Shown in pieces: positions 1 through 10,065 of a stretch of 64,000 nt of DNA (position 1 is the first letter of the stretch; each line of letters opens with the position of its first letter). Both the position numbers and the translations under genes were made by a program. The notes beneath the pieces were generated by a model. That model ran no database searches. It was not told the DNA's origin and was given only the letters and a program-made list of their open reading frames with translations. This stretch comes from Shinisaurus crocodilurus (lineage: Eukaryota; Chordata; Lepidosauria; Squamata; Shinisauridae), in NCBI GenBank assembly GCA_021292165.1, contig CM037880.1:142354564-142418563 (forward strand), read 5' to 3'.

Positions 1-356
1 CTTGTGTAGTTTATTCACAGGGTGGGTTGCCATGATGTGCGAACCTGCCCGTTGACTTATGATTCCCTTACAATTGTATGCAATTATAATGGGCCCTAGT
101 CCATAGGCAGACAACTGCAATGCCACTGTACATGCTTTATTAAGCTGGAATAGAGTAAAAAGTACAGTTTGAAAATCCTGGCAATTTGGGACAAAAGCTC
201 ACTACAAACAAAAAAAGAGATGATACAGACATGAAGCAATGCACAGAATCTAGACACATCATTTCCATTTTCAGAACTTACAAATACCCGGGAAGGGCAG
301 TAAAACTCCTGAGACGCATTAGCTGCTTTTAGTTAGATGGAACACACTGTTTGCAA

Positions 357-2740
357 ATAGAATCATAGAAAAGTAGAGTTGGAAGGGGCATCGAGTCCAA
401 CCCCCTGCTCAATGCAGGAATCCAAGTCAAAGCATCCCTGACAGATGGCTGTCCAGCTGCAGCTTGAATGCCTCCAGAGTGGGAGAGCCCACCACCTCCC
501 TAGGTAGTTGGTTCCATTGTCTTATTGCTCTAACAGTCAGGAATTTTTTCTTGATGTTTAGGTGGAATCTGGGTTCCTGTAACGTGAGCCCACTATTCCG
601 TGTCCTGCAAACTGGGATGATCGAGAAGAGATCCTGGCCCTCCTCTGTGTGACAACCCTTCAAGTACTGGAAGAGTGCAATCATAGCTCACCTCAGTCTC
701 CTCTTCTGAAGGCTAACCATGCCCAGTTCTTTCAGTCTCTCCTCATAGGGCCTTGTTTCCAGTCCCTTTATCATCTTTGTTGCCCTCCTCTGAACCCTCT
801 CCAGTTTGTCTACATCCTTCTTGAAGTGTGGTGCCCAGAACTGGACGCGGTACTCAAGATGAGGCCTAACCAGTGCTGAGTAAAGGGGAATGATCACTTC
901 ACACAATTTGGAAGCTATACTTCTATTAATGCAGCCCAAAATAGCATTTGCCTTCTTTGCAGCCACATCGCATTGCTGGCTCATATTCAGTTTGTGATCT
1001 ACAACAATTCCAAGATCCTTCTCACTTGTAGTATTGTTGAGCCAAGTGCCTGTAACTCTGGCACTCTGTAACTCTGCATTTGGTTTCCTTTCCCTAGGTG
1101 CAGCACTTGGCATTTATCCCTATTGAACTTTATTCTGTTGTTTTCGGCCCAGCGCTCCAGCCTATCGAGATCGCTTTGAATTTTGTTTCTGTCTTCCAGA
1201 GTATTAGCTGTTCTACCCAACTTTGTGTCATCTGCAAGTTTGATAAGCATTCCCCTGCACCTCCTCATCCAAGTCATTAATAAAAATGTTGAAGAGCACT
1301 GGGCCCAGGACCGAGCCCTGCGGTACCCCGCCCGTTACCTCTCCCCAGTTTGAGAAGGTACCATTGATAAGCACTCTTTGAGTCCGATTCTGTAGCCAAT
1401 TGTGGATCTACCTGATAGTTGTTCCATCTAGCCCACTTTTAGCTAGCTTGCTAATCAGGATGTCATGAGGCACTTTGTTGAAAGCTTTGCTGAAGTCCAG
1501 ATATATTATGTCCACAGCATTCCCACAGTCCACAAGGGAGGTTACCCGATCAAAAAATGAGATCAGATTAGTCTGGCAGGATTTGTTCTTGACAAATCCA
1601 TGTTGCCTTCTAGTAATCACTGCATTGTTTTCAAGGTGCCTACAGACTGACTGACTTATTTATTATATTTATACCCTGCCTTTTTTCCTGCAAGGAACCC
1701 AAGGCGGCTTACATAATCCTCCTCCTCCTCTCCATGTTATCCTCACAACAACCCTGTGAGGTATAATCTGCTCCAAAATTTTCCCAGGGATTGATGTCAG
1801 ACTGGCTGGTCTATAGTTCCCAGGTTCCTCCTCCTTGCCCCTTTTGAAGATGGGAACAACATTTGCCCTCCTCCAGTCATCTGGCACTTCACCTGTCCTC
1901 CATGATTTCTCAAAGATAATAGACAGTGGTTCTGAGAGTTCTTCTGCCGGTTCCTTTATTACTCTAGGATGCAGTTTGTCAGGCCCTGGAGATTTAAACT
2001 CATTTAAAGTAATCAGGTGTTCCTTGACCATTTGCCTATCAATCTCAAGCTGCAATCCTGCCCCTTCAGTCTGCACTTCAGGTTTGCCAGGGGGGACATA
2101 AACTCTCTTTTGGGATAACACCGAGCCGAAGTAGGAATTGAACACTTCTGCCTTTTCTTTGTCTTCTGTTATCAGTTTGCCATCTTCACTGCGTAGTTGA
2201 ACCACCATTTCTTTCCTCTGTCTTTTACTATGTATCGGTATGTATCTGAAGAAAGCTTTTTTTGTTGTTTTTAGCATCCCTTGCTAGCCTCAGCTCATTC
2301 TCAGCTTTAGCCTTCCTGACACTATTCCTGCAGTTCTGTGCTACCTGCCTGTACTCTTCCTTGTAGCCTGGCCTTCCTTCTACATCCTATATGTGTCCTT
2401 TTGTGCTTTCAGGTCATCTCTGAGTTTTTTTGTGAAGCCACATCGGCTTCTTCTGTTGCCCTCTGCCTTTTTTCTTTGTGGTAATTGTTTGCAATTGTGC
2501 CTTTAGAATGCCCTTTTTTAAAAACTCCCACCCATCCTGGGCTCCTTTTCTCAGTCGCTTGCCATGGGACTTTACTTATCATTGTTCTGAGTTTATTAAA
2601 ATTGGCTTTCCTAAAACTCAGGGTACGTATTTGTCTACACTTAGCTTTTGCTTCCTTTAGAATCAAGAGCTCAAGTATAACATGGTCATTTTCCCCCAGA
2701 GTTCTCCTTATGCTGTTGAAATCAGTACAGATTGTTTAAG
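357..2740 (-). mobile_element. CR1 LINE, 5'-truncated, broken reverse transcriptase
   Basis: Minus-strand frames encode, in order, the linker before RT (2666-2409), the finger region with SPGPDKLHPRV (2277-1770), HGFVKNKSC and LDFSKAFNKVPH (1620-1408, palm motif A), [10 protein letters not shown] near 1310, ADDTKL (near 1240, motif C with the usual aromatic residue replaced) and the thumb and C-terminus ending LEAFKLQLDSHLSGML (684-427). The 3' end at about 357 carries the ATTCTATGA-type terminal repeat typical of CR1. Frameshifts and a SINE tail at 1655-1764 disrupt the frame, so it is a dead copy. The endonuclease domain is missing. It lies in CTDP1 intron 1, in the same orientation as the gene. 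Confidence 0.9.
1655..1764 (-). mobile_element. Sauria-type SINE, 3' part, inside the CR1 copy
   Basis: Read on the minus strand this is the 3' half of a Sauria SINE: the CTCACAGGG-like block, GGA repeats, GCCGCCTTGGGTTCCTTGC and a TATAAATATAATAAATAAA tail related to Bov-B. CR1 sequence resumes on both sides (the TTTTGGGAAAATT region at 1770 and the AACAATGCAGTGATTAC region at 1620), so the SINE landed in the LINE. The tRNA-like head is absent. Confidence 0.85.
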
Positions 2741-3503
2741 AGGGTTCTTCAAGCTTATTTCTATTGAATATTTCTATCCACTACCAAACTGAGCACAAAG
2801 ACACCCAATCCACCATAGGATTCCACATGCAGAAAGAGCTTTGCAGGTAGGCAACAGGTGTGTGCAGGGCAACATTCCTGCTGAAAGGGCTAATCCACAA
2901 GAAGACCACACACGTGCACAACATGCTGGGAAGAAGCTACACATGCAAGCCAACAGTGAGTCCAGTGCAGATCACTTTCTGCCCATTATCAACCGCAAAT
3001 TACTATCCAGCCCAGAATCTGAATGCACACAAATACCTCTGGACATTTTATTTAAATACTGATACATTTTACTTATACTTATAATACGCCATTTCCTTCA
3101 GGCTTTTTGTTTTGGCATAGCATAAAGTAAAATTACTCAAGAAACTACTGCTACAATTGTTAGTTCTAATTATCTTTTTTTAATTGCTAAAGCAACAAAC
3201 ATTCTGAACGGGTGTATTAATACAGATCACTAAGTGGTAAGACTTATCCAATGGTATCTTGACTATTGGAGCAGGAATCACACTTGTAAAAACTAATCTG
3301 AACTTAAGTGATAAAGTCCAGAATATTTCATTCTAGAATTTCTTCTGCCATTTTATTGAACTCTGTTCCCTTAACAGTCTACAGCCAGGACTGCAGCTCT
3401 GCCTTAAGGTTAATCCAACATTGTAATATTTACTCTCTAAATACAGACTGTTTATCTTGCCCACTCTGAGCTTTTGGGGTAGGGTGCACCACAAATCTAA
3501 ATT
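2741..3503. other. Intronic sequence with no recognised feature
   Basis: I see no coding similarity and no clear repeat here, only AT-rich sequence between the 5' break of the CR1 copy and a CA microsatellite. Confidence 0.5.
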
Positions 3504-3523
3504 CACACACACACACACACACC
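3504..3523. repeat. (CA)n microsatellite
   Basis: A run of ten CA dinucleotides. Confidence 0.95.
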
Positions 3524-3561
3524 CATATTTGCTATCCACCAAATTGTTATTCCATTCTTAG

Positions 3562-3712
3562 TTCTCACAACCACCCTGCAATGTGGATTAACCTGAAATA
3601 CAGCAAGTGGCAAAAAGTAACCCAATAAGCTTTGTAACTGAATGGCGATTTGAAATCAGATCTGTCCAGTCATTGCTCAACACTCTAACCATGGCATGAT
3701 ACTACCTCTTCC
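3562..3712 (-). mobile_element. Old tRNA-derived SINE (MIR-like or diverged Sauria)
   Basis: The minus strand reads like a highly diverged copy of an amniote tRNA SINE. CTCACAACCACCCTGCAATG corresponds to the conserved CTCACAACAACCCTGTGAGG block, and the B-box side ends with CACTCTAACCATGGCATGATACT. The divergence is much larger than in the Sauria copies at 24.0 and 36.4 kb, so this insertion is far older. MIR and Sauria cannot be separated with certainty by eye. Confidence 0.55.
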
Positions 3713-3924
3713 TAAATCTGTAGCTCATTTTGCTGTATGTTATGGGTCTCTGTCATCATTTGTTTCCTTCCATCTCTTTCTCCTTTTATCATCTCTCTCA
3801 CTGTCAAAGTTTTACTGTAAGATCTTCAGAGAAGAAATCTTTTTACACTATTCTGCAATGTGCCATATACATTGATAGCACTGTTATTAATTATTGTTAT
3901 TATTAGGGGCGAGTAGTCCCTACT

Positions 3925-4269
3925 GGAGGCCAGGACTAATAGGCCTTCTCAATGGTGGCACCCCAGTTGTCAAATGCCCTCCCCCAGAGAAGCTCACCTG
4001 ATACCTTCTTTATAGTAATTTCAGCACCAGATGAAGACGTTTCTTAAAAAATTCTCCCAGACCTTTTAAAAAACTGTATTTTTAGTGTTCCGAACCACTA
4101 CTTATGTGCTATATATTTGTTAATAATAAAATGTGTTAATTTTATTTTTCTGTATGCTGGAAATTTTTTATTTTATGATAATGCATTTAATTATTTCATC
4201 ATTTTATGCTGTAAACTGTCCAGAAAACAAAGTTATTGTCTGTCTTTATAGTAAATAAATAAATAAATG
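3925..4269 (+). mobile_element. LINE 3' end (C-terminal frame plus tail)
   Basis: A short frame reading AFSMVAPQLSNALPQRS matches the conserved C-terminal box (AFSVVAPxLWNALP) of several vertebrate non-LTR retrotransposons. An AT-rich 3' UTR and an (AAAT)n tail at 4252-4268 follow. Related 3' ends occur at 10.8, 12.0, 14.5, 45.1, 57.3 and 59.1 kb. The clade is probably L2-like, but this was not tested. Confidence 0.7.
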
Positions 4270-4498
4270 GTACGGCCCATTAATAATCACATACCATAAG
4301 CAACAAAATGATCTGTCGGTCATTTCTACTGAAATACTCAGACAGTGCTCTTCACTTGAAGCCCAGGCTGCGTAGGAAATAGTTATGCAGTTTAATTTAA
4401 CAGAAGAGCTTACAGGTCTTGGAATTCAAAATCTTCCAAGTCCTTTTAACACTCAGTTGCCTAGCCTAATGCTGACTAGGCCTTTTGCTGCATTAGAG

Positions 4499-4638
4499 CA
4501 GGAATAAGAAACCTGGTGCCTTCCAGATGTTTTGGACTACAGCTTCCATAATCCCTAACCAACCACTGGCCATGCTGGCTGGGGCCGACGGGAGTTATAG
4601 GCCAAAACATAGGGAGGGTACCAGGTTGCCTACCCTTG
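4499..4638. mobile_element. hAT foldback element A, 8-bp TSD
   Basis: It begins CAGGAATAAG and ends CTACCCTTG, and the arms are inverted copies of each other (AACCTGGTGCCTTCCAGATG against its complement). The target duplication CATTAGAG is present at 4491-4498 and 4639-4646. An 8-bp duplication and a CAG start are hallmarks of the hAT superfamily. It has no coding capacity, so it was mobilised in trans. Confidence 0.85.
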
Positions 4639-4646
4639 CATTAGAG

Positions 4647-4786
4647 CAGGGCTCTCCAACCTTGGGTCCCCAGATGTTGCTGGACTACAACTCCCAGAAT
4701 CCTTTGCCATTAGCCATGCTAGCTGAGTGGGTATGCTGGGAGCTGTAGGCCAGCAACATCTGGGGACCCAAGGTTGGAGAGCCCTG
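4647..4786. mobile_element. hAT foldback element B, abutting element A and sharing its TSD
   Basis: CAGGGCTCTCCAACCTTGGG and its complement form almost perfect arms of about 50 bp that end in GAGAGCCCTG. The flanks are CATTAGAG (4639-4646, shared with element A) and CATTAGAA (4787-4794). Another copy of the family lies at 5108-5243. Confidence 0.9.
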
Positions 4787-5107
4787 CATTAGAACAACTA
4801 GGTCACCCACAACTAGAGCAAATATGAAACATCTACTTGTCAAGGCCTACTGTGACATCAGAACAGATCACGCAATGACACCAAAAGAATTGTACCATGC
4901 AGAGCGGTCATTTAAGGATGGAGAAATGCAGGCAATACATAGCATATATAAACATTTTTATCCCACCTTAGCTGCAGGTGGCTTATCTGTAACTGCCTAA
5001 ATTAGGCTCATCTTTGATAACTTTGGGTTCTATCTAATGTCGTATCAGGACTTCTGGTTGTGCAATAGGACTTCCCCTCCTGCCCCCCAGCAACCTTCCG
5101 GCTAGAG

Positions 5108-5243
5108 TAGAGCTCTCCAACCTTGGGTCCCCAGATGTTGCTGGTCTACAGCTCCCAGAATCCCTTGGCATTAGCCCTGCTGGCTGGGTATGCTGGGAGC
5201 TGTAGTCCAGCAACATCTGGGGACCCAAGGTTGGAGAGCCCTG
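5108..5243. mobile_element. hAT foldback element B, second copy
   Basis: This has the same palindromic arms as the copy at 4647-4786, with the first bases mutated (TAGAGCTCTCC). The flanking octamers GGCTAGAG-like and AGTTAGAG match at six of eight positions, consistent with a decayed duplication. Confidence 0.85.
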
Positions 5244-5445
5244 AGTTAGAGGGTTCTCCAACCCTTTGGAACAGATCTGGGGAGTGCATGGGGGAGGAGC
5301 TGGGCTGCAGGGCACATCCATCTGCCAGCAAAATGAACACAACTGGATACAATCCTTTGTTTTTCTTAATATAGTGCAGTGCTGAAACGGAAAGTAAGCA
5401 CAAGGAAATTCCTTCAGATGTGATGAAAAAGAATACATTCTAGAA

Positions 5446-5520
5446 CTGCGTTCCTCAACCTGGTGCCCTCCATATGTGTGGTATGCAGCCCCCATCATCC
5501 CCAGCCAGCATAGCTAGCAG
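5446..5520. mobile_element. hAT foldback fragment (left half)
   Basis: CCTCAACCTGGTGCCCTCCA followed by CCCATCATCCCCAGCCAGCA matches the left half of the commoner hAT foldbacks seen at 34.7, 48.0 and 52.1 kb. The right half is missing. Confidence 0.7.
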
Positions 5521-5689
5521 CTTCCATCTGAGTTACCACATACCAAAAAAAGTTTCCAGGGCTGAAGGTGCCATTGACAAGTCTCACCGCTTGAGAGTTT
5601 TGCTTTTCTTTACGCTATCCGATTCTCCCACCCTCCTGCATTCAGTTCCAGACCCTTACACGGCAATATTCACATTGAGGTGAAGACGA

Positions 5690-6670
5690 CTTTGAGGGGT
5701 ACGCCGCAGCGACGTGTCGCCGGAAACCCAAGGCAGGTGGGCCGACCGCGTAGCCGGCCAAATCACCACGTTGCGGCACCTGTTTAGGTCTCCGGCTGTA
5801 ACTGGGGTGGTGGTGGAGGAGGAGGAAGAGGAGGAGCGGCGGAGCTCGGCTGTCACCGGCGCTGCAGCTCAAGAGGGCGGGGAAGGGACGGGCTGCTCCT
5901 CGCGCGCTTTCCTGCCTCTCATCTTGCACCGCACTCCGCACTCTTGTCGAAGGGAGAGCGGGCGCCGGAGCGCCTCGAACTGCCATCGCAGCGGTGGGAG
6001 GCGTTTCTAAGTCCCGGTGGGGAAACTGAGGGACCTTCCAGGGGCCCAAGCCGGCGTTTCCAAGGGGCCCCGCCCCGCCACCTGCTTCCCCAACCCCGCC
6101 GCCTTTTCGTCCTTTCCTTACCCAGGCGGGATAACCTGCCCAAGCTGAGCGCACAGTTCTCGGACCACTCCGGGTCGCTCCGCCTTGACTTTTCGCTCGG
6201 GCGCCCGCTGTGGGCCGGTCTCGGTGGGCGAGGTTCCAGGCCGAGCCGGGACCTGGATAGGCGCGCAAACCGCCAACACCGACCCGATTTTCACCGCCGC
6301 CCCTGCCGACACTTTCCATTCCAAGAGACGCAGCGGCTGCGGGCCAGAGACCCGGATCTCCGTCACTTCAGACGCGATGCCGTCCCCTCCTAAGGCGGAG
6401 GCGCCCGACGGGTCCTCCATGGCCTCGGCTACTGGGGCTCTATCCCAGGCCGGGCCCGTCCAGAGACAGGTCGCTATAGCAACGGCAGCACCACTACCGG
6501 TTCAATGATAATAATCGAACGCAAAGCGTTATATTTTTCTGTCCCCCCCACAACTACCACCTTCAAAAAAAAATAACAAGAAATAGTCACGAGCAGCGCC
6601 GACTGAGCGCGAGGTCAAGGGTCCGGTGCGCAGGCGCGAGACACCCCTTTTTCTCGCGCCCGCGTAGCCT
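5690..6670. promoter_or_regulatory. CpG island over CTDP1 exon 1
   Basis: This stretch is strongly enriched in GC and CpG compared with the AT-rich flanks. It covers the end of exon 1, the start codon, the 5' untranslated region and the first few hundred bases of intron 1. The many open frames on both strands here are by-products of the composition; only the CTDP1 frame resembles a known protein. Confidence 0.8.
6122..6420 (-). CDS. CTDP1: CTDP1 (FCP1) exon 1, N-terminal coding part
   Basis: CTDP1 is the nuclear phosphatase that removes phosphates from the C-terminal heptads of RNA polymerase II and so recycles the enzyme. The frame starts MEDPSGAS and encodes about 99 residues. I recognise the FCP1 amino terminus from LRLLEWKVSAGAAVKIGSVL and ERPGVVRELCAQLGQVIPPG, which form the biotinyl/lipoyl-like domain ahead of the catalytic FCPH and BRCT domains; those lie in later exons outside the window. 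The middle linker (about residues 55-75) is where vertebrate orthologues vary. The start has a good context (GCCATGG on the minus strand). The exon stops at CCTGG followed by GTAAGG, and reading on gives an immediate in-frame stop, which supports the splice. The final glycine codon is split after two bases. The exon sits in a CpG island, as expected for a housekeeping gene. Confidence 0.88.
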
Positions 6671-7020
6671 TAAAGGGACAGCCGTACAAAATTCAACCCG
6701 CCCAGCAGCAAGGCAGTCAAGCAGGCTCTCAGCACACTTCCAGCAATACGACGGGAAGTTTCAGCCACACCTCCCTTGTTCCTTCCGGCGCCGCAACCTC
6801 AGTAGTGACGCAAGTGCGTACCCACTCACCCGCCCCTCCGCGTGGACTGCATAACATACGGTCCCCTGTTATTTGCCTCGGCAAAGGGGATTGTGGGATA
6901 TAGATGCAGGCCCGCAAAGTTTGTTTTACGTTGACTACGAGTTCCAGCATGCATTTCTTTGGCGGTTTGGGGCATGCGCAACGGGCTGCGGTCAATAACT
7001 ATGACGGGAGTTATTTTGAT
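6421..7020 (-). promoter_or_regulatory. CTDP1 5' UTR and proximal promoter
   Basis: Upstream of the start codon lie candidate factor sites: an RFX-type X-box at 6470-6483 (GTCGCTATAGCAAC), an NRF1-like site at 6627-6637 (TGCGCAGGCGC) and another at 6972-6980 (GCATGCGCA), and two ZNF143-type sites at 6886-6900 (TCCCACAATCCCC on the minus strand) and 6934-6953 (plus). No TATA box is evident, which fits a CpG-island promoter. The transcription start cannot be placed from sequence alone. Motif spacing would also allow a divergent transcript on the plus strand. Confidence 0.6.
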
Positions 7021-7577
7021 TTGCGGATCGGATGCTTAGAATAGTAGTAGTGACAGCTGTCTACAGGAGACAATATAGAAATCATGGGTTTATTGTTACA
7101 GTGATTTGGCAGCATTATGTCCACCAGCCCCCCCCCCCCACGAACAAAATAGGTCATCTATCAAAATACTTGTGTGGGAAAGTATGAATTTTAGAAAATT
7201 TTCCTATAAATGTTTCTATGTCCCAAATAAGCTGACTAATCTTCATATTGTAGATGTGGAGAGGCAGGATTAAGATGTGCCCAGTGTTGCAGGGGATGCT
7301 TGACCTGAGGGAGAATGACTTGTGGCAACCCTCTTAATATGGTCCAGTATTATCCCCATATTGTGTGTGTGTTGGGATGTGTGTGATGAAGAAAGCTGAT
7401 GTGACAGGTAGTGCTGGCTGGGAATGATGGGTGTTGCACCAGGTTGAGAAAAACTCGTTTACATAAATCATTGCCACCTCCAGGACCAGCATCAGAGATG
7501 GCTGTGTCCCCATCTGGCACTTTGCCTGTGGTTCCCCTTAGCTGAACAGTCCATGTAGCAATTTACACTCATACAGG
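7021..7577. other. Upstream intergenic sequence with a hAT fragment and poly-C
   Basis: It holds a C13 run near 7130, a GTGTGT tract near 7365, and at 7411-7454 the right half of a hAT foldback (GCTGGCTGGGAATGATGGGT ... ACCAGGTTGAGAA). Nothing else is recognised. Confidence 0.55.
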
Positions 7578-7745
7578 CCTGTGGCTTACGCTGACTCAGC
7601 TTGTCTGTGGAAAGCTAAGCAGGGTCAGGCCTGGTTAGTACTTGGATAGGAGACCCCTCCTCTAGTTTCCTGCATTGAGCAGGGGGTTGGACTCGATGGC
7701 CTTGTAGGCCCCTTCCAACTCTATGATCTATGAATCTATGAATAA
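7578..7745 (+). mobile_element. 5S-headed SINE with CR1-type tail, copy 1
   Basis: The head is related to 5S rRNA. AAGCTAAGCAGGGTCAGGCC and GGTTAGTACTTGGATAGGAG match the internal promoter (box A to box C) of 5S genes. After GAGACC the body switches to a sequence matching the 3' end of CR1 (CTGCATTGAGCAGGGGGTTG ... CCCCTTCCAACTCTATGATC) and ends in ATCTATGAATCTATGAA. The CR1-like tail implies that CR1 proteins mobilised it. Four other copies are in this window. Confidence 0.88.
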
Positions 7746-8170
7746 ACAAGCTTGCCAAGGATCTAAAACTTTACAGTTGTGTGGGTGGTCCAGGACAGTA
7801 GATTAATCAAGGATGGCAGATACTAATCCGGCCTAAAATAAGGCTCCCATGACATGACACATACATTGGGTTTATGGAGGGTGGGGTGGATTATTGATGG
7901 GTGTAGTGAGGAGTTTTGGAGGATGAAGGAAGGTTTATTGATGGAAGCTGTTGAGCTGCCATTTTTCAACACACAAGAGACTATTTTTTCTGAAGAGGTG
8001 GCTGATCTTTCAATAAAAATATTGGGCATTGTGAAACAGCAATTTTCACAACAAAAATCATTGTGTAAAAATGTAGCACAGCATGACTCACTTATAATGA
8101 GACTGCGAAAGCTTTACATGGCAATGGGAAGATAAGATTTGGCATAAAATATTCATTTGTTTAGCAAGCA
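7746..8170. other. Intergenic sequence, nothing recognised
   Basis: The 93-codon plus-strand frame at 7854-8135 resembles no protein I know and has no supporting splice or promoter context. I treat it as chance. Confidence 0.5.
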
Positions 8171-8290
8171 CATTATTTCCCACCTTTCTTCCATCATGAA
8201 CTCAAGGCAATGTACATGGAATTCTGAGGCAGTTTCCATCCAGCCATTGACCAGTCCCAGACCCAGACTTGCTTAGCTGCAGCAAGGTGG
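8171..8290 (-). mobile_element. Diverged 5S-headed SINE with Bov-B-like tail (5S-Sauria type)
   Basis: The minus strand reads GCAGCTAAGCAAGTCTGGGT, then GGCTGGATGGAAACTGCC (compare box C of 5S, GGATGGGAGACCGCC), then TTGAGTTCATGATGGAAGAA and GGTGGGAAATAAT, which is the Bov-B/Sauria-type 3' end. It is clearly older than the CR1-tailed 5S SINEs here. It shows that 5S heads were joined to two different LINE tails in this lineage. Confidence 0.65.
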
Positions 8291-8299
8291 CTGCACCAT

Positions 8300-9097
8300 G
8301 TCCCCTCAGAACATGCCTTGGAACTACCACCAATCTCTGTTCTTTGGTGCAAATGTTAAAGAATTAGCACATTTATCAGTGGATGGCACGTGACATAAAG
8401 ATGGGGCCAAATAACCAGGTTAGGTTAACTCTACAAGCTGGGAATGTTGTGAAGGTAAATGGGTAGGCTGGGAAGGATGTGAAAGTTAAAAAAAATATCT
8501 GCATGTGCTGAGAATGCCACATTGCACAATGGAAACATCCTTATTATATGGTAAACCAGATCATGGGATCAACCTACTTATGGACACTACATATATATTT
8601 CTGTATTACAATGCTAACCAGCTAGCCCCATGAGCTTTAACTTCTGGCTTGATTTGCAGCGCAACTAGAACATGCAAAGCATTGGAATAACAATAATATT
8701 TAAGGTACTTAATAATATTTAATAACAATAATATTTAAGACTACTTTGCAGTGAGACACAATATGGAATTTTCAGATAGCTGAGAAAATAACCCAGTATT
8801 CAAAGTTACAAATGGCAAAATGAAGCTAGAAACGTCTTGTTCTCTTAAGAATTTTACAATTTGGATCAATGCAAAAACCTAACAAAAACCAGAACAACTT
8901 CTATCGGCTTAAATCCAATGTTGTGTGAACAGACTTAACCTTGCCCCTGCAGTACCCTGTGCACCTCCCAAATCTGCTCTGGAGGGTCTCCTAAACCTAT
9001 AGAACAGAGGGGGGACACTAGGGGGCTGCAGGGGGAGGTGGAAATTGTTCTTCTACCTGTCTGCTGGTGGACAGGGTTGGATACAACTCATTGCCAT
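8300..9097. other. Intergenic sequence, nothing recognised
   Basis: AT-rich, with AATAATATTTAA-type duplications near 8690-8740. No coding or repeat family was identified. Confidence 0.5.
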
Positions 9098-9172
9098 GTA
9101 AGGCTGCAACCCTGTGCACACTTCAGAATAAACCAGTCTAAAATAATCCCATTCTGAAGTCTCAGGATGCAT
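9098..9172. repeat. Short palindromic interspersed repeat
   Basis: GGCTGCAACCCTGTGCACAC ... TCCCATTCTGAAGT ... GGATGCATAACAAT resembles the short palindromic repeats seen more clearly at 27007-27093 and inside the inverted-repeat arms near 60.0 and 63.2 kb. Confidence 0.45.
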
Positions 9173-9364
9173 AACAATATTGTTGAACATGAAAAGATAA
9201 CAGTTCCCTATCCCAAAGGATTGTCAGCCAAATTAGATGGACCACGAACAAAAGGGAGGCTAAAGTTGAACCAAAGCCAAGCCCATTCCACTTTCACCCC
9301 ACTAACTCTTTACCTAGGAGAGTTCTACTCCAGAATGTTATCTTAGGTCATTAAAGAACAATGG

Positions 9365-9491
9365 GTTGGATCCAGACCAGGTTAGTTGCACTTAGGTCCC
9401 ATTGAAATCAGTTGAACTTAAGTTGTCATGACTAACTTTTCACATTGATTTCAAAGGTTTCTTAGTGTGACTAACTTGGTCTAGATTTAAC
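9365..9491. mobile_element. Palindromic MITE with GTTGGATCCAGAC ends, copy 1
   Basis: GTTGGATCCAGACCAGGTTA at the left and CTTGGTCTAGATTTAAC at the right are inverted copies of each other, and the interior (CCCATTGAAATCAGTT ... TTGATTTCAAAGG) is also self-complementary. A second copy is at 39900-40025. The superfamily is not assigned. Confidence 0.75.
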
Positions 9492-9767
9492 TGCATGCCT
9501 GTCCTCAAACAACTCAGTTCTTATCCATTCATTTCCCTGATTCTCTCTCATCAGAACTGGTGAAGATTCATTTCCCTCATATAAAATTCTTGTCCTGTCC
9601 AAGACCTCCAAATAAAACCAGAACATGCATACTTAGACTTATATGTCAACTCTGTTCAACTGGCCATTCTTGGAAGGAAGATATTGCTAAATACTGTAAA
9701 TGTAATGATAGCTTGCCTAGGCTATATATCTATCTTCACATTGTCAATAATTATTTTGGTTGACCAT

Positions 9768-9840
9768 ATTTATTTATTTTCATTTATATACCGCCCAATA
9801 GCTGAAGCTCTCTGGACAGTTTACAACAATTCACAAAAAC
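9768..9840 (-). mobile_element. LINE 3' tail fragment
   Basis: The minus strand gives TTGTAAACTGTCCAGAGAGC, CTTCAGCTATTGGGCGGTAT and an AAATAAATA tail, a 3' end common on reptilian LINEs. Only the last 70 bases or so are present. Confidence 0.6.
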
Positions 9841-9889
9841 ACTGACTTCCCTGTGGCCTTGCTTCTCTCATCTCCCGGTGTGTGCAGGA

Positions 9890-10065
9890 CAGTCCAACTG
9901 GAGCAGGCCCTGATGTTCCCTTTGCTTGCTCCGGCTTCCTTTGCTCCTTCTTTCCCGCAGGGCCCTTGATGTCAGTTAGCCCTGTGGCAGGGGGTGGGGG
10001 CAGTCCAACTGGAGCAGGCCCTGATGTTCCCTTTGTCTCCTCCAGCCTCCTTCGCTCCTTCCATA
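9890..10065. repeat. Two-unit tandem duplication, period 111 bp
   Basis: CAGTCCAACTGGAGCAGGCC continues identically for 35 bp at 9890 and again at 10001, and similarity continues into GCTCC-rich sequence. The two units have diverged in their second halves. Confidence 0.8.

Larger units (their letters stand above)
1..6121 (-). other. CTDP1: CTDP1 intron 1 (5' part; continues past the window)
   Basis: The minus-strand coding exon at 6122-6420 ends in a GT donor whose G is at 6121, so all sequence to the left lies in the first intron. No exon matching the next part of CTDP1 was seen on the minus strand in these 6.1 kb, so the intron is at least that long. It holds a long CR1 copy, an old SINE, LINE tails and a cluster of hAT foldback elements, listed separately. 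Confidence 0.8.

Noticed and set aside
5642..6319. 225-codon minus-strand frame across the CpG island
   Set aside because: It overlaps CTDP1 exon 1 in another frame and continues into the intron. The GC-rich composition explains its length, and it resembles no protein.
6185..6508. 107-codon plus-strand frame opposite CTDP1 exon 1
   Set aside because: It is the antisense shadow of a recognised exon with no independent support.
7590..7660. 5S rRNA gene candidate
   Set aside because: Only the internal promoter part resembles 5S, and it runs directly into a CR1-like tail, so it is a SINE rather than a 5S gene.
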